From Neptuniibacter sp. (GTDB lineage: Bacteria > Pseudomonadota > Gammaproteobacteria > Pseudomonadales > Balneatricaceae), in assembly GCA_030149405.1 (NCBI GenBank), contig JASBRM010000137.1, positions 1 to 8,938 of the forward strand: 8,938 nt of DNA. The letters run 5' to 3'. Both the position numbers and the translations under genes were made by a program. The notes beneath the pieces are model-generated. The model was not told where the DNA came from. It made no database searches and worked only from the letters and a program-made list of their open reading frames with translations. This document shows, piece after piece, positions 1 to 7,373 of the stretch. The first letter of the stretch is position 1. Each line of letters begins with the position of its first letter.

Positions 1-452
1 TGCCCGAGATGATACAACTTGCACGCATGACCAATAATGGCATGCCAGAGTACACAGTCTCAGTATTACAAGACCTACTAAACGATCGCGGTTATCCTGT
101 TAAAGGGACTAAAATTGCCGTATTAGGTGTTGCTTACAAGAGAAATGTTGACGACCCAAGGGAGTCACCTTTCTACGAAGTCCGTGAATTACTACTCAAA
201 AAAGGCGCTGAGTTAAATATATACGACAGCTGGGTCACGTCTGACAACACCGTTGACTCTTTAGAACAAGCCCTGTCCGATGCGAAGGGAGTTTTAATAG
301 TCACTGAGCACTCGGACATTATTGCCGAGATCAAAGCTATGAATCTGAAATCACTACCTGTAGAAGTCATAGTTGACGGCAGAAATTGCCTTGATGCCGA
401 AGCTGTAGCTGAATGCGGGATCCTCTACCGTGGTATTGGGCGTCGTAGTTAA
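1..452 (+). CDS. UDP-N-acetylhexosamine-type nucleotide-sugar dehydrogenase, C-terminal part (5' end outside window)
   Basis: The reading frame is open from the left edge (codons in phase from base 3) to TAA at 450-452, giving about 149 residues of a protein that normally has over 400. Visible are the end of the central dimerisation helix (NNGMPEYTV) and the C-terminal UDP-binding domain, which opens with a Rossmann-like strand (KIAVLGVAYK) followed by NVDDPRESP. The family oxidises the C6 hydroxyl of a UDP-sugar to a carboxylate with two NAD+. The DD-RESP form resembles UDP-GlcNAc/UDP-ManNAc dehydrogenases (WbpA/WecC/TviB-like) more than UDP-glucose dehydrogenases, which usually carry a DD-REAP-like version. 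The NAD-binding domain and catalytic cysteine lie outside the window, so the substrate is inferred. Such genes sit in capsule, O-antigen or exopolysaccharide loci, and this is probably the last gene of one. It converges on purA. Class is fairly sure; exact substrate is not. Confidence 0.85.
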   Translation, partial: PEMIQLARMTNNGMPEYTVSVLQDLLNDRGYPVKGTKIAVLGVAYKRNVDDPRESPFYEVRELLLKKGAELNIYDSWVTSDNTVDSLEQALSDAKGVLIVTEHSDIIAEIKAMNLKSLPVEVIVDGRNCLDAEAVAECGILYRGIGRRS

Positions 453-469
453 TATCAAGTTTGTATAAC

Positions 470-517
470 GAAGCTTAATGCCAAAAAGGAATTGCCACGG
501 CACCCTTATTAAGCTTC
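470..517. repeat. 10-bp perfect inverted repeat (long imperfect hairpin) after the dehydrogenase gene
   Basis: GAAGCTTAAT at 470-479 is the exact reverse complement of 508-517. Inside the 28-base spacer, AAGG (486-489) can pair with CCTT (504-507) and TGCC (493-496) with GGCA (499-502). The dehydrogenase transcript could therefore fold into one long interrupted hairpin starting 17 bases after its stop codon. No T-tract follows, so it is not itself an intrinsic terminator. The core is related to the purA 3' end at 595-605. Its function is unknown; it could be a 3'-end structure or a recombination scar. Confidence 0.55.
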
Positions 518-528
518 TTATTCAGCAC

Positions 529-560
529 AAAAAAAATCCTGCCATAGCAGGATTTTTTCT
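529..560. terminator. Bidirectional intrinsic terminator between the convergent dehydrogenase and purA genes
   Basis: Bases 531-542 and 547-558 form a perfect 12-bp stem around a CATA loop. The core is TCCTGC/GCAGGA, with six A-T pairs at the base of the stem. The A-run on the left and T-run on the right mean that either transcript has a GC-rich hairpin followed by a U-tract. It lies about 80 bases after the dehydrogenase stop and about 36 bases after the purA stop, so it can end both converging transcripts. Confidence 0.9.
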
Positions 561-594
561 TTACTTATCAGACAATAATATCCAGCAAGAACCT

Positions 595-1896
<1,302 letters not shown>

Positions 1897-1935
1897 CTAC
1901 TTAACTTTAAGTTTACTTAGGAATTTCTTTACTAA

Positions 1936-3111
1936 TCAGCGAGCCGTTACGACCCACTCACCATTTTGCTGCACCAGCTCAGCGTCACTTTCAGTTGAAA
2001 GCGATGCACCCGGTAGCGCATAAACCACTCGGACTCCCTCAGAACGTAACTGCTTTACTTTAGCCAGTAGAGCAGAATCTTCAGAAACAGGAGCCAATAC
2101 CTGCTGAATCTCATTCAGACTTACTGAAGAGAGCTCAATCAGGGTTTTCATATCTGTACTAAAGCCAGTCGCAGGTCGTGCTCGACCAAAATCACGACCA
2201 ATGTTGTCGTAACGACCACCTTTTGCAATCGCTTGTCCATATGATGGCGTATACGCAGCGAACACAATACCTGTGTGATAGTTGTAACCACGTAGTTCGC
2301 TGAGATCGAAATACTGATCCAGTTCAGGGAACCTCAGAGCGATTCGCGCAGAGACATCACGCAGATAAGCAATGGCTTGAGCTACTTGCTCTGGAGCCTG
2401 TGCAAACAATGTTTCTGCACGATCCAGAACTTCCAGACCACCATTCATTTTTGGCAATTCTGCAAGATAGGTCTTAACGGAATCATCAATTTCCAGTGCA
2501 GCTACAAAATCCACCAATTCAGGCAGCGCCTTGCGCTTAAGGATATCCTGATACTCTTCTTGCTGAGCAGAAGACAGTTCTGCAAGCTGCATCAGGCCGG
2601 AAAACACATCAACATGGCCAAGATCCAGGCTCAATTCCTGGTCAACACCCGCAGTCTGCAAGGTCTCAATCATCAAGGAGATAACTTCTACATCACTCTC
2701 AATACCAGAGTGACCGTAAAGCTCAGCACCCAACTGCAGAGGGTTACGGGAAGCCAATGGTTGAGCTGGAAGCGCATGCACTACAGTGCCACAGTAACAT
2801 AAACGAGTTACACCCTCTTCACGAAGGCGGTGTGCATCAATACGTGCCACCTGGGGTGTGATATCAGCTCGAACACCCAGTGAATGGCCGCTCAATTGAT
2901 CCGTTACTTTTACTGTACTCAGATCAAGATCATGCCCTACACCGGTCAGCAAAGATTCCAGATGCTCCATAACCGGGGTCATCACCAGGTCATAGCCCCA
3001 CTGCTCATACAGATCCAGTAACCGTCTGCGGACAATCTCAACGCGACGGGCCTGCGCTGGAAGAAGCTCCTGAATACCTTCCGGAAGCAACCAACGATCT
3101 GCCAATGCCAT
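1936..3111 (-). CDS. hisZ: ATP phosphoribosyltransferase regulatory subunit
   Basis: HisZ is a catalytically inactive paralogue of histidyl-tRNA synthetase. It assembles with the short form of HisG into the ATP phosphoribosyltransferase that opens histidine biosynthesis, and it supplies feedback control by histidine. The 391 residues are typical of HisZ. The class II synthetase fold is visible: the N-terminal LPEGIQELLP, a motif-2-like LGVRADITPQVARIDAHR (78-95), then the CYCGTVVHA strand. The late block RGYNYHTGIVFAAY (274-287) and KGGRYDNIG (297-305) also resembles HisRS. No separate anticodon-binding domain is evident, which favours HisZ over HisS, as does the position next to purA as in pseudomonads. 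The ATG is preceded by GGAG at six-base spacing. The gene lies 47 bases after yjeT. A short-form hisG should exist elsewhere in the genome. Confidence 0.93.
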   Translation of the reverse strand: MALADRWLLPEGIQELLPAQARRVEIVRRRLLDLYEQWGYDLVMTPVMEHLESLLTGVGHDLDLSTVKVTDQLSGHSLGVRADITPQVARIDAHRLREEGVTRLCYCGTVVHALPAQPLASRNPLQLGAELYGHSGIESDVEVISLMIETLQTAGVDQELSLDLGHVDVFSGLMQLAELSSAQQEEYQDILKRKALPELVDFVAALEIDDSVKTYLAELPKMNGGLEVLDRAETLFAQAPEQVAQAIAYLRDVSARIALRFPELDQYFDLSELRGYNYHTGIVFAAYTPSYGQAIAKGGRYDNIGRDFGRARPATGFSTDMKTLIELSSVSLNEIQQVLAPVSEDSALLAKVKQLRSEGVRVVYALPGASLSTESDAELVQQNGEWVVTAR

Positions 3112-3158
3112 GTAGTACTCCGTATCTCTGCTAAACCAACCCGCAAGGGGCTGGGTAA

Positions 3159-3356
3159 TTAATTCACTATGTAAAGTGCAACCACACCCAGAGTCATACT
3201 CGCCAGACCAATCAGGCGGAGAGAACGATCATTCACCAGGGACAATTGCTGCACCAGATTGCGCCAGCGCTGTGGATAAAGGAACGGGATAATCCCTTCA
3301 AGGATAAGCATCAAACAGAAGCCGATGGCCAACTCATGGAGTAATTCAGAGGGCAT
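3159..3356 (-). CDS. yjeT: DUF2065 (YjeT-like) small inner-membrane protein
   Basis: This is a 65-residue protein, counted from the ATG at 3354-3356, with two hydrophobic segments at about residues 7-24 and 47-63. Between them is a polar stretch containing the family-like LEGIIPFLYPQRWRN. E. coli YjeT is also 65 residues and lies between hflC and purA, so length and position agree. Its function is unknown. An in-frame GTG at 3387-3389 would add 11 residues, but it directly abuts the T-run of the upstream terminator and has no ribosome-binding site, so the ATG is preferred. A GGGA lies upstream of the ATG, so the start signal is only moderate. The gene is separated from hflC by a terminator and may be transcribed with hisZ and purA. 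Confidence 0.8.
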   Translation of the reverse strand: MPSELLHELAIGFCLMLILEGIIPFLYPQRWRNLVQQLSLVNDRSLRLIGLASMTLGVVALYIVN

Positions 3357-3389
3357 CTTTTTTCCCGAAAAACAAAATAGCACTGCCAC

Positions 3390-3414
3390 AAAAAAACCGG
3401 GCTTTAACCCGGTT
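3390..3414 (-). terminator. Intrinsic terminator after hflC
   Basis: Read on the minus strand, AACCGGG pairs with CCCGGTT around the six-base loop TTAAAG. The second arm runs directly into seven consecutive T (3396 down to 3390, the first two inside the stem). It lies 72 bases after the hflC stop and 33 bases before the yjeT ATG. It should end much of the hfl transcript, which implies that yjeT-hisZ-purA either relies on readthrough or has its own promoter. Confidence 0.85.
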
Positions 3415-3428
3415 GCGATATTCTACCA

Positions 3429-3460
3429 CGGAATCAGAGGAATGCCTCCCCCTGATTCCG
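3429..3460. repeat. Second hairpin in the hflC-yjeT gap
   Basis: CGGAATCAG (3429-3437) pairs perfectly with CTGATTCCG (3452-3460). Within the loop AGG (3438-3440) can pair with CCT (3445-3447), leaving an unpaired CCCC. There is no T-run after it on the minus strand, so it is not an intrinsic terminator for hflC. It lies 26 bases after the hflC stop and 14 bases before the true terminator. It could be an RNA-stabilising 3' hairpin or a copy of a dispersed intergenic repeat; one copy in this window cannot decide. Confidence 0.6.
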
Positions 3461-3486
3461 CGTTTTGTTCACTTTTACAGCAATTT

Positions 3487-4359
3487 TTACTCTGCTTTAG
3501 GCTGACCCAGATATTTGAAGAAATCACTATCTGGTTTCAGAACCAACACATCACCGCTCTGGCCGAAGGATTCACGGTAAGCCTGCAGGCTTCGGTAGAA
3601 AGAGTAGAACTCTGGGTTGTCAGAATAAGCCTCAGCATAATTCTTGGCAGCAACCGCATCACCTTCACCTCGAACCTGTTGTGATTCTCGATAAGCTTCC
3701 GCCTCGATTACTGTCTTCTGACGATCCGCATCTGCTCGGATACCTTCAGCAAGCTCTTTACCACGGGAACGAATCTCTCGTGCTTCACGTTCACGTTCAG
3801 TTCGCATACGGTCATAAACTGATTCAGAAACCTCTTGCGGCAGATCGATTCGTTTCACACGAACATCCACTACCTCTACACCCAGCTCCTGAATAGCGAT
3901 CTCACTAAGATTCTTAGTCAGTTCACGCATCAGCTCTTCACGCTCACCGGATACAACCTCAGTCACAGTACGTTCACCAAACTGGTTACGCAGACCCGTA
4001 TCAACTCGGTCAGATAACAGTTGCGCCGCAGTAAATTCATTACCCGATGTTGCTGTGTAGTATTTCTGAACATCGGCCACACGCCACTTAACAAAAGAAT
4101 CTACGATCAAACGTTTTTTCTCTAATGTCAGGTAAGCCTGAGGACGAGCATCCAGCGTTAAAATACGCGAATCAAACTTACGCACTTTGTTCATTACTGG
4201 AATTTTAAAATGCAGCCCTGGAGGCACATCTGCTTCAGATACCTCACCGAACTTCAGCAATACTGCACGTTCAGTTTCTTTTACGATGTACAGTGTGCTT
4301 TGACCAATCAATACGACTACCGCAAAGATAATGATCATTACTAATGATTTAGAGTTCAT
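3487..4359 (-). CDS. hflC: HflC, SPFH-domain subunit of the HflKC modulator of FtsH
   Basis: HflC with HflK forms a large membrane-anchored cage around the FtsH protease and modulates its access to membrane substrates. The 290-residue protein has one N-terminal membrane segment at about residues 6-26. The SPFH/Band 7 domain starts at about 27 (IVKETERAVLLKFGEV, then PPGLHFKIPVMNKVRKFDSR). A charged helical region rich in RTEREREAREIRSRGKE follows, as expected for the coiled-coil walls of the cage. It is shorter than E. coli HflC (334) but matches the pseudomonad-type length. Its ATG overlaps the hflK stop by one base (TAATG), with a strong GGGAGGG six bases upstream, so coupled translation is likely. 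It is the last gene before the terminator at 3390-3414. Confidence 0.96.
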   Translation of the reverse strand: MNSKSLVMIIIFAVVVLIGQSTLYIVKETERAVLLKFGEVSEADVPPGLHFKIPVMNKVRKFDSRILTLDARPQAYLTLEKKRLIVDSFVKWRVADVQKYYTATSGNEFTAAQLLSDRVDTGLRNQFGERTVTEVVSGEREELMRELTKNLSEIAIQELGVEVVDVRVKRIDLPQEVSESVYDRMRTEREREAREIRSRGKELAEGIRADADRQKTVIEAEAYRESQQVRGEGDAVAAKNYAEAYSDNPEFYSFYRSLQAYRESFGQSGDVLVLKPDSDFFKYLGQPKAE

Positions 4360-5546
4360 TATCGACCCTCCCTACGGCTGCTCTGACGTTGACGTAACTG
4401 GTCAACAACCTGATCTGTAACTTCTCTCAGGCTCTGACTATCCAGTCTGACCGGATTATTCACATCACCAACCATCGGACGGTTCTGAACAATCTTATCC
4501 AGAGGCAGGTACATCATATTGTTGCCGCCCTCGACATCAACAAGCACTTTCGGATTCTGAGCCAGCACTTCCTCCATAGTATCCAGATAGAGACGCTCGC
4601 GAGTTACTTCTGGCGCTTTCTCATACTCATTCAGCAACGCTGTGAAACGGTTCGCGTCACCTTCAGAACGAGCAATCACCTGTTCGCGATATGCGCTAGC
4701 CTCTTCCAGCATACGCTGCGCCTGACCACGCGCTTCTGGAACGATACCGTTGGCATAAGATTCTGCTTCGTTTTTAACACGCTGCTCATCTTCTCGTGCC
4801 TTGATCACGTCATCGAATGCATCCTGAACCTGATCAGGCGCTTTCGCTTCTTTGATGTTGACCTTGGAGATCTGAAGACCTGTACCATATCCTTTCATGT
4901 ATTCCTGAATACGGCTCTGCACCTGAACAGATAAGGCTTCACGACCCTGAGTCAGAATAGAGTGCATATCTGTTGAACCCACAACATGACGCAATGCCGA
5001 TTCAGCGGCGTGCGATAAGCTCGCCTCAGGATCACGCACCGTCAGAACAAAGTCTTTAGCGTTGGAGATCACATACTGAACTGTCATTTCAACATCAACG
5101 ATGTTTTCATCTTTTGTCAGCATCAGACCACGATGATCGCGCGTTCTTACCGCTGTCACATTTACAGGTACAACAGCATCAATGAGCGGCGGGTTCCATT
5201 GCAGACCAGGCCCAACTGTTTCGCTGAATTTACCCAGACGCAAAACAACACCCTGTTCCTGCTGATCAACGGTGTAGACACCCATGCCACCCCAAACCAG
5301 AACAGCAATCAGCACAACCACCCAGAAGAACCCAGCACCGGAGCCAGTATTGCCACCGTTACCACCAGATCCACCTGATGATTTTTTACCGCCAAAAATA
5401 TTATTCAGCTTGTCCTGCAGTTTGCGCAGCGCCTCATCAAGATCCGGAGGCCCCTGATCGCCTCCACCTTTACCCCCGCGGTTGTCATTGCCACCACCCC
5501 AAGGGTCTTGGTTGTTACCATTACCACCAGGCTCATTCCAAGCCAT
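4359..5546 (-). CDS. hflK: HflK, SPFH-domain subunit of the HflKC modulator of FtsH
   Basis: HflK is the partner of HflC in the inner-membrane complex that surrounds FtsH. The 395 residues begin with a cytoplasmic tail very rich in Gly and Asn (about 1-33 and 52-71). A short acidic/basic helix of the form DLDEALRKLQDKLNNIFG (35-52) separates the two glycine-rich parts. A membrane segment follows at about 72-91, then the SPFH domain from TVDQQEQGVVLRLGKF through a long Glu/Arg/Ala-rich helical region. The C-terminus is arginine-rich (QRQSSRREGR). The N-terminus MAWNEPG is the usual HflK start and has GGAG six bases upstream. The stop shares one base with the hflC start. A 144-base gap separates it from hflX, so a separate promoter is possible. 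Confidence 0.96.
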   Translation of the reverse strand: MAWNEPGGNGNNQDPWGGGNDNRGGKGGGDQGPPDLDEALRKLQDKLNNIFGGKKSSGGSGGNGGNTGSGAGFFWVVVLIAVLVWGGMGVYTVDQQEQGVVLRLGKFSETVGPGLQWNPPLIDAVVPVNVTAVRTRDHRGLMLTKDENIVDVEMTVQYVISNAKDFVLTVRDPEASLSHAAESALRHVVGSTDMHSILTQGREALSVQVQSRIQEYMKGYGTGLQISKVNIKEAKAPDQVQDAFDDVIKAREDEQRVKNEAESYANGIVPEARGQAQRMLEEASAYREQVIARSEGDANRFTALLNEYEKAPEVTRERLYLDTMEEVLAQNPKVLVDVEGGNNMMYLPLDKIVQNRPMVGDVNNPVRLDSQSLREVTDQVVDQLRQRQSSRREGR

Positions 5547-5601
5547 ACGTCACTCCGTATAAAAACAACAAGTTGGCTGATTAAAGCATAATTCTGCGAA
5601 A

Positions 5602-5630
5602 AATATTATTCGGCAGATATTACCTGTAAA
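5602..5630 (-). promoter_or_regulatory. Possible sigma-70 promoter for hflK-hflC
   Basis: On the minus strand TTTACA (5630-5625, five of six to TTGACA) is followed after 17 bases by AATATT (5607-5602, four of six to TATAAT) in the 144-base hflX-hflK gap. The expected start would lie roughly 50 bases before the hflK ATG. An imperfect dyad, CTGC...GCAG with inner GAA/TTC (5594-5616), overlaps the -10 region and could be a regulator site or chance. AT-rich sequence makes false matches easy. Confidence 0.35.
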
Positions 5631-5690
5631 TTAACTATAAACGAGGTATTTGGGCTGCGCCCTAATTTTTCAACCTCTTACAGATATTTC

Positions 5691-6995
5691 TTACCAGGGA
5701 CTGACTTCAACAGGGAAACAACGATCCCTGGCCATGCCCAGATGGCTCAATATCTGCAGTATATCTTTCTTCTGCATACGCACCTCCAGAATAATAGATC
5801 CTTTTTCATCATATTGTTCCGAAAGCACCGCTCCACTTTCATAAAGACGGGCCCTGAATTGCCCTTCATCCGGTTGCAGGCACAACTTATCATGAAACAC
5901 ATCATCTGCAAGCAGTTCATTAACTGCCTCAAATAGCAATTCATGCCCTTCACCGGTGACCGCTGAAAGCCAGACACGCACAGGCTTACCATCCTGATCC
6001 CGATCGATACGAGGCTTACGCCCTTCCAGCAGGTCGATTTTGTTATACACCTCAAGTACCGGCACTTCATCAGCACCAATCTCACGCAGCACGCCTTCCA
6101 CTTCAGCGATATGATCATGACGGTCATCGTCGTGACAATCGATCACATGCAAGAGCAAGGTCGCTTCAATCGTTTCCTGCAATGTAGCACGGAATGCCTC
6201 TACCAATTTATGTGGTAGATGACGGATAAAACCTACGGTATCTGCGAGAATTGCAGGCCCTACATCATCAATCTCGATACGCCTTAAGGTAGGATCAAGT
6301 GTCGCAAACAACTGATCCGCTGCATAAACCTCAGAGGTCGTCAGAGAATTGAAGAGTGTTGATTTGCCCGCGTTGGTATAACCGACAAGTGAAAGCGTCG
6401 GGACTTCTGCACGCTTACGCGAACGCCGGCCCTGATCCCGCTGCTTACGAACTTTATCCAATCGCTTGTAGATGGACTTCATCCGCGCTCGGAGCAGTCG
6501 CCTGTCCGTTTCCAGCTGGGTTTCACCTGGACCACGCAGACCGATACCACCCTTCTGACGCTCAAGGTGAGTCCAACCTCGCACCAGACGGGTAGACATG
6601 TGATCCAATTGCGCCAGCTCAACCTGCAACTTACCCTCATGGGTACGTGCGCGCTGTGCGAAGATATCCAGAATCAAACCGGTACGGTCCAGAACGCGAC
6701 ATTTGATCTCGCGTTCAATATTTCGTTCCTGCGCAGGACTCAAGGCATGATTAAAGATAACCAGTTGAGCATCGTGCATCTGCACCAGCTCTCGCAGTTC
6801 TTCTAATTTACCCTGACCGATAAAAAACTTGGGATTCGGGTGTGCTAAAGATCCGGTTAAAAACTCAACCGGATCAGCACCTGCAGAAATGGCAAGCTCT
6901 TCGAGCTCTTTTGGACTTTCCTGATCGGCCTCAGCAGCCAGATTCATATGTACTAAAACGGCGAGTTCGCCGCTTTTAGGTCGTTCAAAGAACAA
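5691..6995 (-). CDS. hflX: GTPase HflX (ribosome-associated)
   Basis: HflX binds the 50S ribosomal subunit and in E. coli splits stalled or stressed 70S ribosomes. The 434 residues match the family (E. coli 426). The N-terminal HflX domain contains NHALSPAQERNIER (82-95), DRTGLILDIFAQRARTHEGK (103-122) and GGIGLRGPGETQLETDRR (149-166), followed by a charged helical linker. The GTPase motifs are G1 GYTNAGKS (205-212), G2 around FATLDPT (230-236), G3 DTVG (252-255), G4 NKID (318-321) and G5 SA (344-345); all are intact. The start is TTG at 6993-6995. It is preceded in frame by a stop codon, and the encoded FFERPKSGELAVLVH aligns with known HflX N-termini. The next in-frame ATG (residue 17) would cut into conserved sequence. 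It begins six bases after the hfq stop, with GAGG from the end of hfq about 11 bases upstream, so translation is probably coupled to hfq. Confidence 0.96.
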   Translation of the reverse strand: MFFERPKSGELAVLVHMNLAAEADQESPKELEELAISAGADPVEFLTGSLAHPNPKFFIGQGKLEELRELVQMHDAQLVIFNHALSPAQERNIEREIKCRVLDRTGLILDIFAQRARTHEGKLQVELAQLDHMSTRLVRGWTHLERQKGGIGLRGPGETQLETDRRLLRARMKSIYKRLDKVRKQRDQGRRSRKRAEVPTLSLVGYTNAGKSTLFNSLTTSEVYAADQLFATLDPTLRRIEIDDVGPAILADTVGFIRHLPHKLVEAFRATLQETIEATLLLHVIDCHDDDRHDHIAEVEGVLREIGADEVPVLEVYNKIDLLEGRKPRIDRDQDGKPVRVWLSAVTGEGHELLFEAVNELLADDVFHDKLCLQPDEGQFRARLYESGAVLSEQYDEKGSIILEVRMQKKDILQILSHLGMARDRCFPVEVSPW

Positions 6996-7001
6996 TTATT
7001 C

Positions 7002-7241
7002 TTAGTCCTCTGCTTTCTCATCAGCTGCTGGCAGCTTCACAGGGCGAGCAGGCACCACTGTAGAGATAGCGTGTTTATAAACCATCTGGCTTACAGTATT
7101 TTTCAACAGAATTACGAACTGATCGAATGATTCAATCTGTCCCTGCAGCTTAATACCGTTTACCAAAAATATTGATACCGGAATACGTTCCTTGCGTAGC
7201 GCATTCAGATAAGGGTCTTGTAGTGACTGCCCTTTTGACAT
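7002..7241 (-). CDS. hfq: RNA chaperone Hfq
   Basis: Hfq is the hexameric Sm-like protein that pairs small RNAs with mRNAs and influences RNA stability. The 79 residues contain Sm1 and the Sm2 signature [10 protein letters not shown] (55-64). Proximal-face residues Gln8, Asp9, Phe42, Lys56 and His57 are present in E. coli numbering. The rim patch reads R16-K17-E18-R19, with Lys for the second E. coli Arg, as in pseudomonads. Distal-face position 25 is Phe rather than Tyr. The C-terminal tail is only about 13 residues and ends acidic (DEKAED), far shorter than the roughly 37-residue E. coli tail. The ATG has a strong GGAAGGAG six bases upstream. It lies 132 bases after miaA and just ahead of hflX, the conserved order. 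Confidence 0.99.
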   Translation of the reverse strand: MSKGQSLQDPYLNALRKERIPVSIFLVNGIKLQGQIESFDQFVILLKNTVSQMVYKHAISTVVPARPVKLPAADEKAED

Positions 7242-7288
7242 TGCAAACTCCTTCCCGACAAAAAATCGTTCTATTTTATTTCTTCGTT

Positions 7289-7294
7289 ATTATA
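7289..7294 (-). promoter_or_regulatory. Possible -10 element of an hfq promoter
   Basis: A perfect TATAAT (minus strand) lies in the 132-base miaA-hfq gap, 47 bases before the hfq ATG. There is no good -35 at 16-18 bases: the hexamer at 17-base spacing reads AGTTTC. There is also no TG extension. If used it would need an activator, or the match is chance. E. coli hfq is served by several promoters upstream, so an internal promoter here would be unsurprising. Confidence 0.3.
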
Positions 7295-7323
7295 TGGCTG
7301 CCAATTATTCAGAAACTGCATTG

Positions 7324-7336
7324 CCTGCTTTGCAGG
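7324..7336. repeat. Small perfect hairpin in the miaA-hfq gap
   Basis: CCTGC (7324-7328) pairs with GCAGG (7332-7336) around three bases. It lies 37 bases after the miaA stop. No T-run follows on the minus strand, so it does not look like a terminator and miaA-hfq readthrough should be possible. Confidence 0.4.
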
Positions 7337-7373
7337 TCAATACTGATACAACTTTTGGCAGACCAGCATGACA

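Noticed and set aside
2377..2802. 141-codon plus-strand open frame opposite hisZ
   Set aside because: Antisense shadow of an intact hisZ with no recognisable domain.
3357..3389. GTG start adding 11 residues to the DUF2065 protein
   Set aside because: The GTG touches the T-run of the terminator, no Shine-Dalgarno precedes it, and the ATG gives the family length of 65.
3325..3684. 119-codon plus-strand open frame across yjeT, the terminator and the end of hflC
   Set aside because: It runs through two hairpins and is antisense to two real genes; no family resemblance.
5650..5665. GGGC/GCCC mini-hairpin after hflX as a terminator
   Set aside because: Only four pairs with a three-base loop and no T-run in the minus-strand direction.
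5747..6127. 126-codon open frame on the minus strand inside hflX
   Set aside because: It is in another frame of the same strand as the conserved G4/G5 region of HflX; its composition is rich in Cys/Met/Arg and it shows no family features.
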